Notes: generated from the letters alone by a model not told the origin. Counted from the first letter of the stretch, positions 8,065 to 16,455 are shown. The stretch: 64,000 bases of DNA from Candidatus Gastranaerophilales bacterium (GCA_944323285.1 CALURV010000015.1:1-64000); one strand, 5' to 3'. Numbers and translations are program-made.

Positions 8065-8747
8065 TATTTAGCTCCTGATATTTTTCTGTTTATTTGATTT
8101 GCGCTGTATCCTGCATTAAAACCGTTATCAATATTAACAACAGTCATACCTTCTGCACAGGAATTAAGCATAGTAAGAAGGGCACTTAAGCCGTTAAATG
8201 AAGATCCGTAACCTACTGAAGTCGGAACGGCAATAACAGGTATATCTACTAATCCTGTTATAATAGAACCTAAAGCACCTTCCATGCCTGCTACTGCAAT
8301 AATTACATTTGCTTTTTTAATTTCATCAATTTTATCAAGCAGTCTATGCATTGCAGAAATGCCTATATCATAATATCTTTTCACATTACTTCCAAAAAAT
8401 TCTGCAGTAATAGCAGCTTCTTCTGCAATAGGGATATCACCGATGCCTCCGGTGCAGACTGCAATTTCTCCTATTTTTTTAATTTCATTTTGAATAAGAG
8501 TTAATATTCTTCCTTCTTTATGATAATTTATATTGTCAAATTTATTTTTTAATGCTTGATATTGTTCAAAACTTGCTCTTGTTCCTATAATATTTTTATT
8601 TCTTTTTTTTAATTCTGAAAAAATTTTAATTAACTGCTCATTTGTTTTACATTCACAAAATATAGCTTCATTATATCCCCGTCTTTTTTCTCTATCGATA
8701 TCCAGTTTTGCAAAATCAATATCAATATATTTATTTTTATCTTTCAT
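8064..8747 (-). CDS. larB: LarB, pyridinium-3,5-biscarboxylic acid mononucleotide synthase
   Basis: First enzyme of NPN synthesis; it carboxylates nicotinic acid adenine dinucleotide at C5 and releases AMP. The 227 residues include a PurE-like C-terminal domain: AVCTGGIGDIPIAEEAAITA (about 96-115), VAGMEGALGSIITGLVDIP, and PTSVGYGSSFNGLSALLTML. C197 in NSCAEGMTVVNIDNGFNAG matches the catalytic cysteine that binds the substrate. It is 29 bp downstream of tatC and overlaps larC by one base, so tatA-tatC-larB-larC-larE looks like one transcript. No larA-type racemase lies in the window. Confidence 0.94.
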   Translation of the reverse strand: MKDKNKYIDIDFAKLDIDREKRRGYNEAIFCECKTNEQLIKIFSELKKRNKNIIGTRASFEQYQALKNKFDNINYHKEGRILTLIQNEIKKIGEIAVCTGGIGDIPIAEEAAITAEFFGSNVKRYYDIGISAMHRLLDKIDEIKKANVIIAVAGMEGALGSIITGLVDIPVIAVPTSVGYGSSFNGLSALLTMLNSCAEGMTVVNIDNGFNAGYSANQINRKISGAK

Positions 8748-8776
8748 TTTTAAAATTTACCTTTTAAGAGTAGCTG

Positions 8777-9538
8777 TCAGTCAATAGAAATATTAGTATT
8801 TTCATTTTCTTCAGATGAAATTAATTGTTTTTTACCTGTTTTTGAGAATAAAAGTCCTGCTTCAAATAATAAATAAGTTGGAATAGCAAGCATTAATTGG
8901 CTAATAACATCAGGAGGAGTTAAAATACCGGAAATAATAAGCAATACAACAATAATGTAAGGTCTTTTCCTTGCAATTGTCTCATAGGAAATAAAGTCTG
9001 ATTTTATTAATGCCATTGTTATTATAGGTACCTGAAACATTATACCGAATGCAATACTTAACCATAGAGAAAACATTACAATATTTGATATATTTAATAC
9101 TGCTTGAATATTTTCTGTTGTAAAACTAAGTCCAAAATTTATTATTAAAGGAAGAATAAAAAATATACAAAATAATACTCCGCTTATGAATAATAAACTT
9201 GAAAATAATACAATAGATTTTATAAATTTTTTTTCATGTTCATATAGTGCAGGAAGAATAAAATTCCAGATTTGTTTTGCAATATATGGAAAACATATTA
9301 TTAAATCTATTAAAACAGCTATTTTTATTTGGATTAAAAAAACTTCAACAGGTGAAAAATAGTTTAAAGTAACTTTATTATCTCTCAAAATAATATCTAA
9401 AAGCCAATTTAAAGCTTTTGGCGATATAAAAAATGTAAAAGGCAAAACAATTGCAACAGAATATAAACACTTTAAAATAGTATTTCTTAAAGCTTCTAAA
9501 TGTGAAATAAAACTTTCATTATTATCTTCATTACTCAT
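8777..9538 (-). CDS. tatC: Sec-independent (Tat) translocase subunit TatC
   Basis: Inner-membrane receptor of the twin-arginine pathway, which exports folded proteins. The 253-residue product begins with the family signature FISHLEALRNTILKCL on the cytoplasmic side and then shows six hydrophobic segments, including the conserved FSPVEVFLIQIKIA and GILTPPDVISQLMLAIPTYLLFE. TatA is encoded 5 bp upstream in the same direction. A two-gene tatA-tatC set without tatB is typical of minimal Tat systems. The C-terminal tail is a short polar segment. Confidence 0.95.
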   Translation of the reverse strand: MSNEDNNESFISHLEALRNTILKCLYSVAIVLPFTFFISPKALNWLLDIILRDNKVTLNYFSPVEVFLIQIKIAVLIDLIICFPYIAKQIWNFILPALYEHEKKFIKSIVLFSSLLFISGVLFCIFFILPLIINFGLSFTTENIQAVLNISNIVMFSLWLSIAFGIMFQVPIITMALIKSDFISYETIARKRPYIIVVLLIISGILTPPDVISQLMLAIPTYLLFEAGLLFSKTGKKQLISSEENENTNISID

Positions 9539-9543
9539 TTTAT

Positions 9544-9759
9544 TTATACATCATTAGGTTTATATTCTTCGGGTTTTCCTTGAGCATCTTCAATAGCATC
9601 TTTAATTTCATTTGCTTCTTTTTTAATAAGTTCTTTTGCTTTTTTATATTCATAAGAAGCTTTTCCGAGTGCTCTGGCAAGTTCAGGAATTCTTTTTCCT
9701 CCGAATAAAAGTAATATAACAACTAATATTAATGTAATTTCAGTTATGCCTAATGACAT
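9544..9759 (-). CDS. tatA: Tat translocase pore subunit TatA/E
   Basis: Small single-span protein that oligomerises to form the Tat pore. Of 71 residues, 6-21 ([16 protein letters not shown]) form the membrane helix, followed by the hinge and conserved [16 protein letters not shown], and a charged amphipathic helix ([20 protein letters not shown]). The polar glutamate near the N-terminus (E7) typical of TatA is present. It is the first gene of the apparent tat-lar operon. Its upstream region is occupied by an interspersed repeat (9847-10030). Confidence 0.95.
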   Translation of the reverse strand: MSLGITEITLILVVILLLFGGKRIPELARALGKASYEYKKAKELIKKEANEIKDAIEDAQGKPEEYKPNDV

Positions 9760-9846
9760 TTAATTCTCATTTTTATTATTTATTTATTTATTTTATAATC
9801 TGAGATTTACTATCAGTCAACAAAAATTTAATTTTATAATTTTGAT

Positions 9847-10030
9847 ATTTAATCTAGTATCGCACTTTGTTACCGAGTCATCCTCGCTAACAAAGTACTT
9901 ACCTTTTAAAAACGCCACTCACCTTCGTTTCACTACGGATACAAGCTCACTCAAAAACAAAGTTTTTGGTTCGTTTTGTAGAAAAAATTCACTCACACTT
10001 TCAGTTTATCGTGAATTTTTCTCGGACAAA
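9847..10030 (+). repeat. Interspersed repeat, copy 1 (long form, 184 bp)
   Basis: This element recurs at 16787-16969 (inverted), 24449-24573 (short), 61866-61988 (short, inverted) and in decayed form at 19890-20005. It starts ATTTAATCTAGTATCGCAC and ends CTCGGACAAA. Two inverted repeats can form hairpins: ACTTTGTTA...TAACAAAGT near the start, and AAAAATTCAC...GTGAATTTTT near the end. The middle part (CACTCACCTTCGTTTCACT onward, about 60 bp) is present only in the long copies. No protein is encoded, and the plus-strand ORF across it is spurious. It resembles a non-autonomous MITE or REP-like family. Confidence 0.9.
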
Positions 10031-10132
10031 TTGTATTAATTAAAAAAAATTTACAAAAGTTATAAAATTAGTAAATTTCTATATAAAAAAATCTTTTATA
10101 TACATGTGTAGAAAAGGTTTAAGGACTATTAT

Positions 10133-11242
10133 ATGGTAAGTGGAATTAATACGAATAATTTAATAAATACTCAACAAGTGGCTGCAGATGCTTCAACAAA
10201 TTCAGAACAAGTAAAGAAATTATTAAAGTATACAAGTGGTGAAGCAATAAAAGAAGTTCCTGATACTTTTGTAAGCAATACAAAGAGTGGTGCTTCAAGT
10301 GCTTTATTATTTGAAGGTTTACCTTTTGCTTTTCTTTTAAAAAGAAATAAAAAACTTCAAGGAGTATTCATCAATGATTCAATGAAAGAACTTGCTCAAG
10401 TAAATAAAAAAGCATTAGAAAATTTATTGAAAGGTGAAGGAAAACTTACAACAAGAATAAAAGATTTTATAAAAACGGCAAATGAGTCAAATAAAACATA
10501 TTCAGAAATTAAATCTGCAGTTAAAGCGCAATTCAAAGCAGAAAAAGCAGCAGCAAAACTTGCTAAAAAAGGAGCAGAAACAGCTGCAAAAGAAACAGTA
10601 GAAACGACTGCAAAGAAAGCAGCAGAAACAGCTGCAAAAGAAGCAGCAGAAACAACAGCAAAAGAAGCAGCAAAAACAGCTGCTAAGTCAGCTGGAAAAT
10701 TAAGCAAATTTACTAAGTTTATGAAGTCATCAGGTGCCGGATTTATGCTTGTTTTTAGTGGCATTATTGAAGGTGTTACAGAAGTTATTCCAACATTTAA
10801 AGAATTGGGTAAAGAAAAAGGAATGAAGCAAATAGGTAAGTCTGCTGTTAAAGTTGCAGGTGATACAGTAGGATTTATAGCAGGTCAACAAGCTGGTGTT
10901 GCAATAGGTACTGCAATAGGAACTGCAATATGTCCCGGAATTGGTAGTGCAATAGGTGCCGGTGTTGGTTTTATTGGCGGTTTATTAGGTTCTTGGGTTA
11001 TGGGTAAAGTTACTAAAGCTATTGTAGGTAAATCTGAAAGAGAGATAGCTAAAGAAAACCAAACAAATCAGATAGCTAATGAAATTACTAATAACGATGA
11101 AAAAATGCAAGAATTAAAAAATGAAACTATAACTAAAATACAAGAAGAAGCAGTAATAAATAATGGGCAATTATCAGAAGATTCTCAAATAGCCCTGAAA
11201 ACATTAGAAAATCTTGATGCTACAAACCCATTTGCTGCATAA
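10133..11242 (+). CDS. Unknown protein with Ala-rich octad repeats and a glycine-zipper region
   Basis: No family is recognised. The 369-residue protein has a polar N-terminus (MVSGINTNNLINTQQVAAD), a short hydrophobic patch near residues 55-66, a Lys/Ala-rich helical region, and five 8-residue repeats at 147-186 of the form AAETAAKE/AAETTAKE. A long glycine-zipper hydrophobic stretch follows at about 245-290 (IGTAIGTAICPGIGSAIGAG), like membrane-inserting or bacteriocin-type helices. The C-terminus is acidic and Asn/Gln-rich. There is no classical signal peptide. It is a single-gene unit with its own terminator at 11267. A membrane-active or surface role is inference only. Confidence 0.75.
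   Translation: MVSGINTNNLINTQQVAADASTNSEQVKKLLKYTSGEAIKEVPDTFVSNTKSGASSALLFEGLPFAFLLKRNKKLQGVFINDSMKELAQVNKKALENLLKGEGKLTTRIKDFIKTANESNKTYSEIKSAVKAQFKAEKAAAKLAKKGAETAAKETVETTAKKAAETAAKEAAETTAKEAAKTAAKSAGKLSKFTKFMKSSGAGFMLVFSGIIEGVTEVIPTFKELGKEKGMKQIGKSAVKVAGDTVGFIAGQQAGVAIGTAIGTAICPGIGSAIGAGVGFIGGLLGSWVMGKVTKAIVGKSEREIAKENQTNQIANEITNNDEKMQELKNETITKIQEEAVINNGQLSEDSQIALKTLENLDATNPFAA
10571..10690 (+). repeat. Five tandem 24-bp units encoding an Ala/Glu/Thr/Lys octad
   Basis: In-frame repeat with consensus encoding (A/G)AETAAKE. The five units read GAETAAKE, TVETTAKK, AAETAAKE, AAETTAKE and AAKTAAKS. The codons are similar but not identical, which points to tandem expansion followed by drift. 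The encoded segment should be a charged amphipathic helix. Confidence 0.85.
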
Positions 11243-11266
11243 ATAATTTAACTTCATATAATATAT

Positions 11267-11292
11267 AAGACCGCTATTATAGCGGTCTTTTC
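11267..11292 (+). terminator. Rho-independent terminator after the 10133 gene
   Basis: A perfect 10-bp stem AAGACCGCTA / TAGCGGTCTT with a 3-base loop is followed by T residues. It lies 25 bp after the stop codon of the Ala-rich protein gene. Confidence 0.85.
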
Positions 11293-11465
11293 GTATCTTC
11301 TCAAAAATAAAATGCGACGTTAAGCCGCATAAGTCAAGAAAGGAATGGTTAGACTATTAATTTATTTGTATTATTACATATATTTGATTAGTACGCAAAT
11401 ATATGAATATTTGTTAATAGTTTTTAACATTTAATTTAAAATGGTAATCTAAAAAAGAGGTAAGA

Positions 11466-12278
11466 ATGAAAATAGGTATAATTTCTTTAGGTTTAATAGG
11501 CGGTTCTTTATTTAAATGTTTAGTTGAAACAGATAATACAGTTTATGCAGTTACAAGAAATAAAGAAACAATTGAAGAAGCAAAAAAATATTCTGCTTTT
11601 GTAAGTGATGATTTAAACAGTTTAAAAAACTGTAATATTATATTTGTTGCTTCGCCTATTAATAATACCCTTGAAATACTTGATAAATTAGAAGAAATTG
11701 TTTCAGATAAAACAATAGTACTTGATTGTGCAAGTGTAAAAGAATTTATTATGCAAAAGAAAAGACCATATAAATTTATAGGTTCACATCCTATGGCAGG
11801 AACTGAATTTAGTGGATTTGAAAATTCATTTAAAGAACTTTTTAATGGTGCAAAATGGGTTTTAATTCCGCAAGATGATATTTTAAAAGAAGATATTGAT
11901 ATAGTAAAAAAAATTATTAACTTAACAGGAGCTGAAACAATAATTGCAACAGCAAAAGAGCATGATATGGCTGTTGCATTAATAAGTCATATGCCTATGT
12001 TTATTTCTCAAGCTTTATTTTCTGCAACTATGAATGATAATTTGGCTATGAAGCTTGCTTCAAGCGGGTTTAGAGATATGACACGATTAGCAATGTCTAA
12101 TCCTGTTATGGCAAAGGATATGCTTAACTACAATGCTAAAAATATCGATAATGCTCTCGACTTATTAAAATCTTCAATAAATTCACTTAAAAATTCTGAA
12201 TATTATGAAAAAATCATCAATATAAAGAAAAAACGTTCAGATATGTATTCAGAAGACGGTAAAAATATTTTTAAATAA
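11466..12278 (+). CDS. tyrA: Prephenate/arogenate dehydrogenase
   Basis: NAD(P)-dependent oxidative decarboxylase of tyrosine synthesis. The 270-residue product has an N-terminal Rossmann fold with the dinucleotide loop ISLGLIGGS (residues 6-14), VFVASPI-like segment IIFVASPINNT, and the catalytic-region motif GSHPMAGTEFSGF (106-118) containing H108. The all-helical C-terminal domain includes HDMAVALISHMPMFISQAL, characteristic of TyrA. An AAGAGGTAAG Shine-Dalgarno precedes the ATG. The first glycine-rich loop has S7-L8 in place of the usual G-x-G opening (G4-x4-G9-x2-G12), still acceptable for the family. Whether the substrate is prephenate or arogenate cannot be read from the sequence. Confidence 0.92.
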   Translation: MKIGIISLGLIGGSLFKCLVETDNTVYAVTRNKETIEEAKKYSAFVSDDLNSLKNCNIIFVASPINNTLEILDKLEEIVSDKTIVLDCASVKEFIMQKKRPYKFIGSHPMAGTEFSGFENSFKELFNGAKWVLIPQDDILKEDIDIVKKIINLTGAETIIATAKEHDMAVALISHMPMFISQALFSATMNDNLAMKLASSGFRDMTRLAMSNPVMAKDMLNYNAKNIDNALDLLKSSINSLKNSEYYEKIINIKKKRSDMYSEDGKNIFK

Positions 12279-12281
12279 AAA

Positions 12282-12299
12282 AACCGACTTATATCGGTT
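12282..12299 (-). terminator. Hairpin with U-tract on the minus strand
   Basis: Stem AACCGA/TCGGTT with a 6-base loop; the T-run (seven T) lies on the minus-strand 3' side, so it terminates leftward transcription better than tyrA. On the plus strand the hairpin is followed by AAGTTC, which is a poor terminator tail. No minus-strand gene is evident just to the right. Confidence 0.5.
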
Positions 12300-12592
12300 A
12301 AGTTCATTATATATCAGAGAGAGGAATAGAGAAAGAGAACACTTATTTATCTCGTTTATTTCTATTTTATTAGTTCCACTTTATTTAAATAATTAATCGT
12401 GTACTTTTTACACTTTTAACATTTTGTTACAAAAAGAATATTTTTTTAGAAAATTTGTTAATAAAATTTAATAATATTTTTATTAGCATATACTATAAAA
12501 TAATAAATTAAATATAAGAATAGAGTTATTTTTCTATAGGTTTTCTTTTTTACTTTGTGTTATTATCTAAATGGTAATATTTTAGGGTACAA
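12300..12592. other. Gene-free AT-rich interval before the thymidylate kinase pair
   Basis: About 290 bp with no convincing open frame on either strand; the best minus-strand reading is a 20-codon ORF without a ribosome-binding site. It must contain the promoter for the genes starting at 12593. A minus-strand transcript ending at the hairpin at 12282 is possible. Confidence 0.4.
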
Positions 12593-13276
12593 ATGAGAAA
12601 TAAATCAAGATTAAATCAACCGCATAATCTTCCGGGGACACTAATTTGTGTTGAAGGTATAGATGGATCAGGTAAATCTACACAACTTGTAATATTAAGG
12701 GATTGGCTGAAATCCCTTAAGCAGGATGTTATTTTTACTGAGTGGAATTCCTCTGATTTAATTTCGCAGACAACAAAATTAGCTAAAAAGAAAAATCTTT
12801 TAAGCCCCAGGACATTTTCACTATTACATGCTGTAGATTTTGCAGATAGATTAGAACAAGTAATTATACCGGCATTAAAAGCAGGTTTTATAGTTTTAGC
12901 AGATAGATATGTATATACAGCTTTTGCTCGAGATGTAGCAAGAGGTGTTGATAGAAATTGGGTCAGAAAAGTATACGGTTTTGCAGTTAGACCTGATTTA
13001 ACTTTATATTTTAGAGTATCTGAAGATGTTTCACTTGAAAGGATATGTTCTAATCGTTCACCTAAATTTTATGAAGCAGGTATGGATTTAAAAATTAGTA
13101 ATGATCCTTATGAAAGTTATAGGATTTTTCAAAAGCGTGTTAATGATGAATATCAAGAAATGATTAAAGAATATGGTTTAGTTGAAATTGATGCAAATGA
13201 CAGTATTCATAAAAAACAATTATTCTTTAGAGAAGAAGTAAAGAAAGTATTGGCTCAAAAAGGAATTACTTTATAA
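12593..13276 (+). CDS. Thymidylate kinase-like protein, first tandem copy
   Basis: dTMP kinase-fold protein of 227 residues, predicted to phosphorylate dTMP or a related nucleotide. It has a P-loop GIDGSGKST (22-30), the D-R-Y motif at 104-106 (VLADRYVYTAFARD) used for nucleotide binding, and a lid region around SNRSPKFYEAGMD. The N-terminus carries about 13 extra polar residues before the first strand. The stop codon is immediately followed by the ATG of a second, similar gene (13277). The pair diverge clearly (perhaps 45% identical by eye) and both keep the catalytic motifs, so it is unclear which is the housekeeping enzyme. Confidence 0.85.
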   Translation: MRNKSRLNQPHNLPGTLICVEGIDGSGKSTQLVILRDWLKSLKQDVIFTEWNSSDLISQTTKLAKKKNLLSPRTFSLLHAVDFADRLEQVIIPALKAGFIVLADRYVYTAFARDVARGVDRNWVRKVYGFAVRPDLTLYFRVSEDVSLERICSNRSPKFYEAGMDLKISNDPYESYRIFQKRVNDEYQEMIKEYGLVEIDANDSIHKKQLFFREEVKKVLAQKGITL

Positions 13277-13945
13277 ATGGGTGAATATAAATCAAAAAGC
13301 GGCTATGATGGCTTATTAATAGTAATAGAAGGAACAGATGGTTCAGGTAAATCTACTCAAATCGAGCGTCTGAAACGTTGGATTGAAGATCAGTCTTATG
13401 GAGTTATGGTTAGTGAATGGAAAACTTCTAAATTTATTGCGGATGCTATTAATGATGCAAAAGAAAGAAATCTTTTAAATGCTACAACATTTAGTTTATT
13501 ATATGCGGCTGATTTTGCTGATAGATTTGAAAATATTATATTACCGGCTTTAAAAGCAGGATTTGTTGTTATTCTTGACCGTTATGTTTATACAGCATAC
13601 GCACGTGATGTAGTTAGAGGTCATGATATTAACTGGTTAAAAAATTTATATGAATATGCTCCTGAGCCTGATATGGTTTTTTATCTTGATGTTCCTGTTG
13701 AAATTCTTTTGAAAAGAATTATTGGTACTACAGGACTTGATTACTGGGAATCAGGCAGAGATATAGGTTTAAGCAGTGATTTTTATAAAAGTTTTCAAAT
13801 ATATCAGGGTAAATGTTTAGATGAGTATCAAAAAATGATTAAAGAATATGGTTTTATTTCAATAGATGGTACTTTAAGTGAAAAAGAAATCCATAAAAGG
13901 ATTGTTAATAATGTAAAAACTATTCTTGATGTAGAAAAAGATTAA
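13277..13945 (+). CDS. Thymidylate kinase-like protein, second tandem copy
   Basis: 222-residue paralogue of the preceding gene, starting directly after its stop codon. It has the P-loop GTDGSGKST (19-27), DRY at 101-103 in ILDRYVYTAYARDVVRG, and a lid-type stretch GTTGLDYWESGRD. LIVIEGTDGSGKSTQ is close to the standard Tmk signature FIxxEGxDGxGKST, so this copy looks slightly more canonical than the first. Its adjacency suggests a tandem duplication and joint expression, possibly as a heterodimer since Tmk is dimeric. It is followed by dciA. Confidence 0.87.
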   Translation: MGEYKSKSGYDGLLIVIEGTDGSGKSTQIERLKRWIEDQSYGVMVSEWKTSKFIADAINDAKERNLLNATTFSLLYAADFADRFENIILPALKAGFVVILDRYVYTAYARDVVRGHDINWLKNLYEYAPEPDMVFYLDVPVEILLKRIIGTTGLDYWESGRDIGLSSDFYKSFQIYQGKCLDEYQKMIKEYGFISIDGTLSEKEIHKRIVNNVKTILDVEKD

Positions 13946-13984
13946 GTTTTTTGTGAAAATTTAAAATAGCTTTATAATAAAAGT

Positions 13985-14320
13985 ATGAAAAAGTTAAATA
14001 ATTCTGATTTTGAATTAATTCAAAATATAATTGAAAATATTGATTTTAATTATGAAACAACTCAACAGCAAGCAAAAGAAGAGTTATTTAAAAGTTGGGA
14101 AGAAATAATTGGCAGTAAAATTTCAAAATTTTCTAAACTTTTTGAAATTTCTGCCGATAATGTTCTTACAGTAATATGTAGAGATTCATTTATTGCGAAT
14201 GAATTATATTATGAAAAAGAAAAAATATTTTCATTAATAAATAAAAAAGCAGAAAAATTGGGCATTAAATTAAAAGATATTAGATTTGATTATAGAAAGT
14301 GGAAAGAGCATAACTTATGA
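13985..14320 (+). CDS. dciA: DciA-like DUF721 protein (replicative helicase operator)
   Basis: DUF721 proteins (DciA) assist loading of the DnaB helicase in bacteria that lack DnaC/DnaI. The 111-residue product shows the family pattern: LFKSWEEIIGSKISKFSKL, then NVLTVICRDSFIANELYYEK and IFSLINKKAEKLGIKLKDIRF. A dnaB gene at 63202 and no dnaC-like gene in the window are compatible with this role. Its TGA stop overlaps the ATG of the following pilin gene by four bases (ATGA), a translationally coupled arrangement. Confidence 0.82.
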   Translation: MKKLNNSDFELIQNIIENIDFNYETTQQQAKEELFKSWEEIIGSKISKFSKLFEISADNVLTVICRDSFIANELYYEKEKIFSLINKKAEKLGIKLKDIRFDYRKWKEHNL

Positions 14321-16455
14321 GTAAAAAAATGAAGGGTTTTTCTCTTGCAGAATTATTAATTTCTTTATTGGTAATTAGTATTGTATTATCTGCAGCAATA
14401 CCAACTTTAACAAAAAGATCGGCAGGATCTGAGCAAATTTGGAGATGGGCTAATGCAAATAATAGTGCTTTTTTTGGATTAGGTTCTCTTCAGAGTGCTA
14501 TATTAGGAAGTGATAGTGTTCCTGATGTTAATATTACTAATACTTTTTCAGATATTGAAGGACTTGATAGTATTGATATAACTAGTTTAAGATATACAAA
14601 TTCAGGTGATAAACTTGTTATATTGAAACAGTCACCAAGTGATAATGCAAATTCTCATTTAATGAATTCGCATATTTCATTTTATACATTAGCAAATACA
14701 ACAGGAGCAACAACTAATGATGTTGTATATTCCGGCAGACTTGCAATGGAAAGACATAATATAGCTTTAGGTATAGGAGCTCTTCAAAGTTTAGATGATA
14801 CATCGCAAACAGATACTGGATTTTTTGGAAAAAATACAGCATTGGGTCATTATACTTTATTAGCTAATAAAAGTGGTTCATATAATACGGCTGTTGGAGA
14901 AAATGCTCTTTCAAACAGTAAATATGCAAGTCATAATACAGCATTAGGTTTTCAAGCCGGTTTAAATTTAGATAGAGAATCTACTGCTATTGGGGATGAC
15001 ACTGCTGCAAGAAATACTGTTGTTGGTTCTCAAGCTCTGAAATTAAGTACATTAGGACAAGCTAATTCTGCTTTTGGTTTTAATACTTTAGCTGCTCTTA
15101 CTGAAGGAGTTGGCAATACTGCCTTTGGTTCTAATTCTTGTAGTCAGATTACTACTGGTAGTAATAATATATGTATTGGTATAAATGCAGGTAATCTTTA
15201 TGGCGGTTCATATCCTTTAGAAGCTGAATTTGTTACAAACGAAGGACTTAGTGAAGATTCTGATAACATATTATATATTGGAAATAATCCTGAAGTTTCT
15301 GATACAACAGGTAAAATATCGGCTGCTCCTTTAATATTTGGTAGAATGCAGCATGATAGTAATAATAATAGAACTAGAAAAATTGTTTTTAATACTTCTC
15401 AATTCTCTATTAATACTTTTAATGGAGCTCTTCCAATGCTCGGAGTAACTTCTTACGCCGGTGCTGATGGTGCTTCATTAGGTGGTAATTATACCGGTAT
15501 ATTAACTTTAAGAGCTTTTAGATCAAATTCTGGTGATGATACATTCTTTTCTATATCCGGTGATAATAATATTGCTTATATCAATACGAATGATGATGGA
15601 AGTTCTACCTCTACAAATTATAAGAACATTCATATTAATAATGACATGTTGAAGTTAGGTTTTAGTGCTGCTGGTGGTTCTACCGGTAGTAGTTCTTTAC
15701 TTGTTAATTCTGATGCAGATGGTATTTATTTATTTGATAATAAATTTATCATTGAAAATGGTAATAAAACACCTAAAATTTATTTTTCTTCTTTGGGTGA
15801 TTTATTATTACAAAACGATTCCGCTAGTGCATCTTTTAGTTTAAATGATGATGCATCAATTGAAATGGTTTCAACAAATATTAATTTGAGTAATACCCAA
15901 GCAGAAGTTAAAGTTCCCTTTAAGGCTTCAGAAAATGCTAATTTTAATAAAAATGTCAAAATCTCTAATTTAGCCTCTACTTCTGCCGGTACTGATGATG
16001 TAGTTCAAGCTTTTGTTAATGTGTATCAGAAAATTAGTCAGTTAGAATCAAGGCTTAATGCTATATATTCCGATGAAAGATTAAAAAATATTTCAGGTAA
16101 TAATACAGCAGGTCTTAAAGAAATTAACGCTTTAGAAGTTAAAAATTATACATATAAAGATGATAAAATGAAAACTCCGCATGTAGGTGTTATTGCTCAG
16201 CAATTGCAAAAAGTATTCCCTAATTCTGTAATTGCTGACGAAAAAGGTTTCTTAATGATTAAAACTGAAGAAATTTTCTATGCTATGGTTAATTCAATAA
16301 AAGAATTATATGCTTCAATACTTGATTTAACGGCTAAAATAACAGGTTTAGATAAGCGTATTACTGAACTTGAAAAAGAAAATGCTGATTTAAAACTTCA
16401 AAATGCTGAGTTTGAATTAAGACTTCAGAAACTGGAAGAAAAGTTAAATAATTAG
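14317..16455 (+). CDS. Prepilin-like fibre protein with YadA-head-like repeats and C-terminal peptidase S74 chaperone domain
   Basis: Predicted surface fibre of 712 residues. The N-terminus MSKKMKGFSLAELLISLL is a type IV prepilin signal: cleavage after G7, F8 and E12 (mature +5) conserved, followed by a hydrophobic helix. Residues about 147-292 contain repeats such as NTAVGENAL, NTALGFQAG and NTAFGSN, resembling the trimeric left-handed beta-roll of YadA/Hep-Hag heads. From S585 (SDERLK, residues 585-590) to about 665 lies an intramolecular chaperone domain of S74 type (VGVIAQQLQKVFP), with the Ser and Lys590 needed for self-cleavage, then a coiled coil. S74 normally trimerises phage tail spikes. 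A hairpin terminator follows. Export by a pilus or type II-like machine is inferred. Confidence 0.9.
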   Translation: MSKKMKGFSLAELLISLLVISIVLSAAIPTLTKRSAGSEQIWRWANANNSAFFGLGSLQSAILGSDSVPDVNITNTFSDIEGLDSIDITSLRYTNSGDKLVILKQSPSDNANSHLMNSHISFYTLANTTGATTNDVVYSGRLAMERHNIALGIGALQSLDDTSQTDTGFFGKNTALGHYTLLANKSGSYNTAVGENALSNSKYASHNTALGFQAGLNLDRESTAIGDDTAARNTVVGSQALKLSTLGQANSAFGFNTLAALTEGVGNTAFGSNSCSQITTGSNNICIGINAGNLYGGSYPLEAEFVTNEGLSEDSDNILYIGNNPEVSDTTGKISAAPLIFGRMQHDSNNNRTRKIVFNTSQFSINTFNGALPMLGVTSYAGADGASLGGNYTGILTLRAFRSNSGDDTFFSISGDNNIAYINTNDDGSSTSTNYKNIHINNDMLKLGFSAAGGSTGSSSLLVNSDADGIYLFDNKFIIENGNKTPKIYFSSLGDLLLQNDSASASFSLNDDASIEMVSTNINLSNTQAEVKVPFKASENANFNKNVKISNLASTSAGTDDVVQAFVNVYQKISQLESRLNAIYSDERLKNISGNNTAGLKEINALEVKNYTYKDDKMKTPHVGVIAQQLQKVFPNSVIADEKGFLMIKTEEIFYAMVNSIKELYASILDLTAKITGLDKRITELEKENADLKLQNAEFELRLQKLEEKLNN

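Noticed and set aside
9842-10039. 65-codon plus-strand open frame in the tatA upstream region
   Set aside because: It lies inside interspersed repeat copy 1; other copies do not keep this frame.
10107-10115. Third TTTTCTACA 9-mer as a DnaA box
   Set aside because: A single copy far from the dnaN region; in AT-rich DNA this 9-mer is expected by chance and weakens the oriC argument.
10396-10764. 122-codon minus-strand frame rich in Ala/Phe/Val
   Set aside because: Antisense shadow of the Ala/Lys octad repeats in the 10133 gene; no ribosome-binding site.
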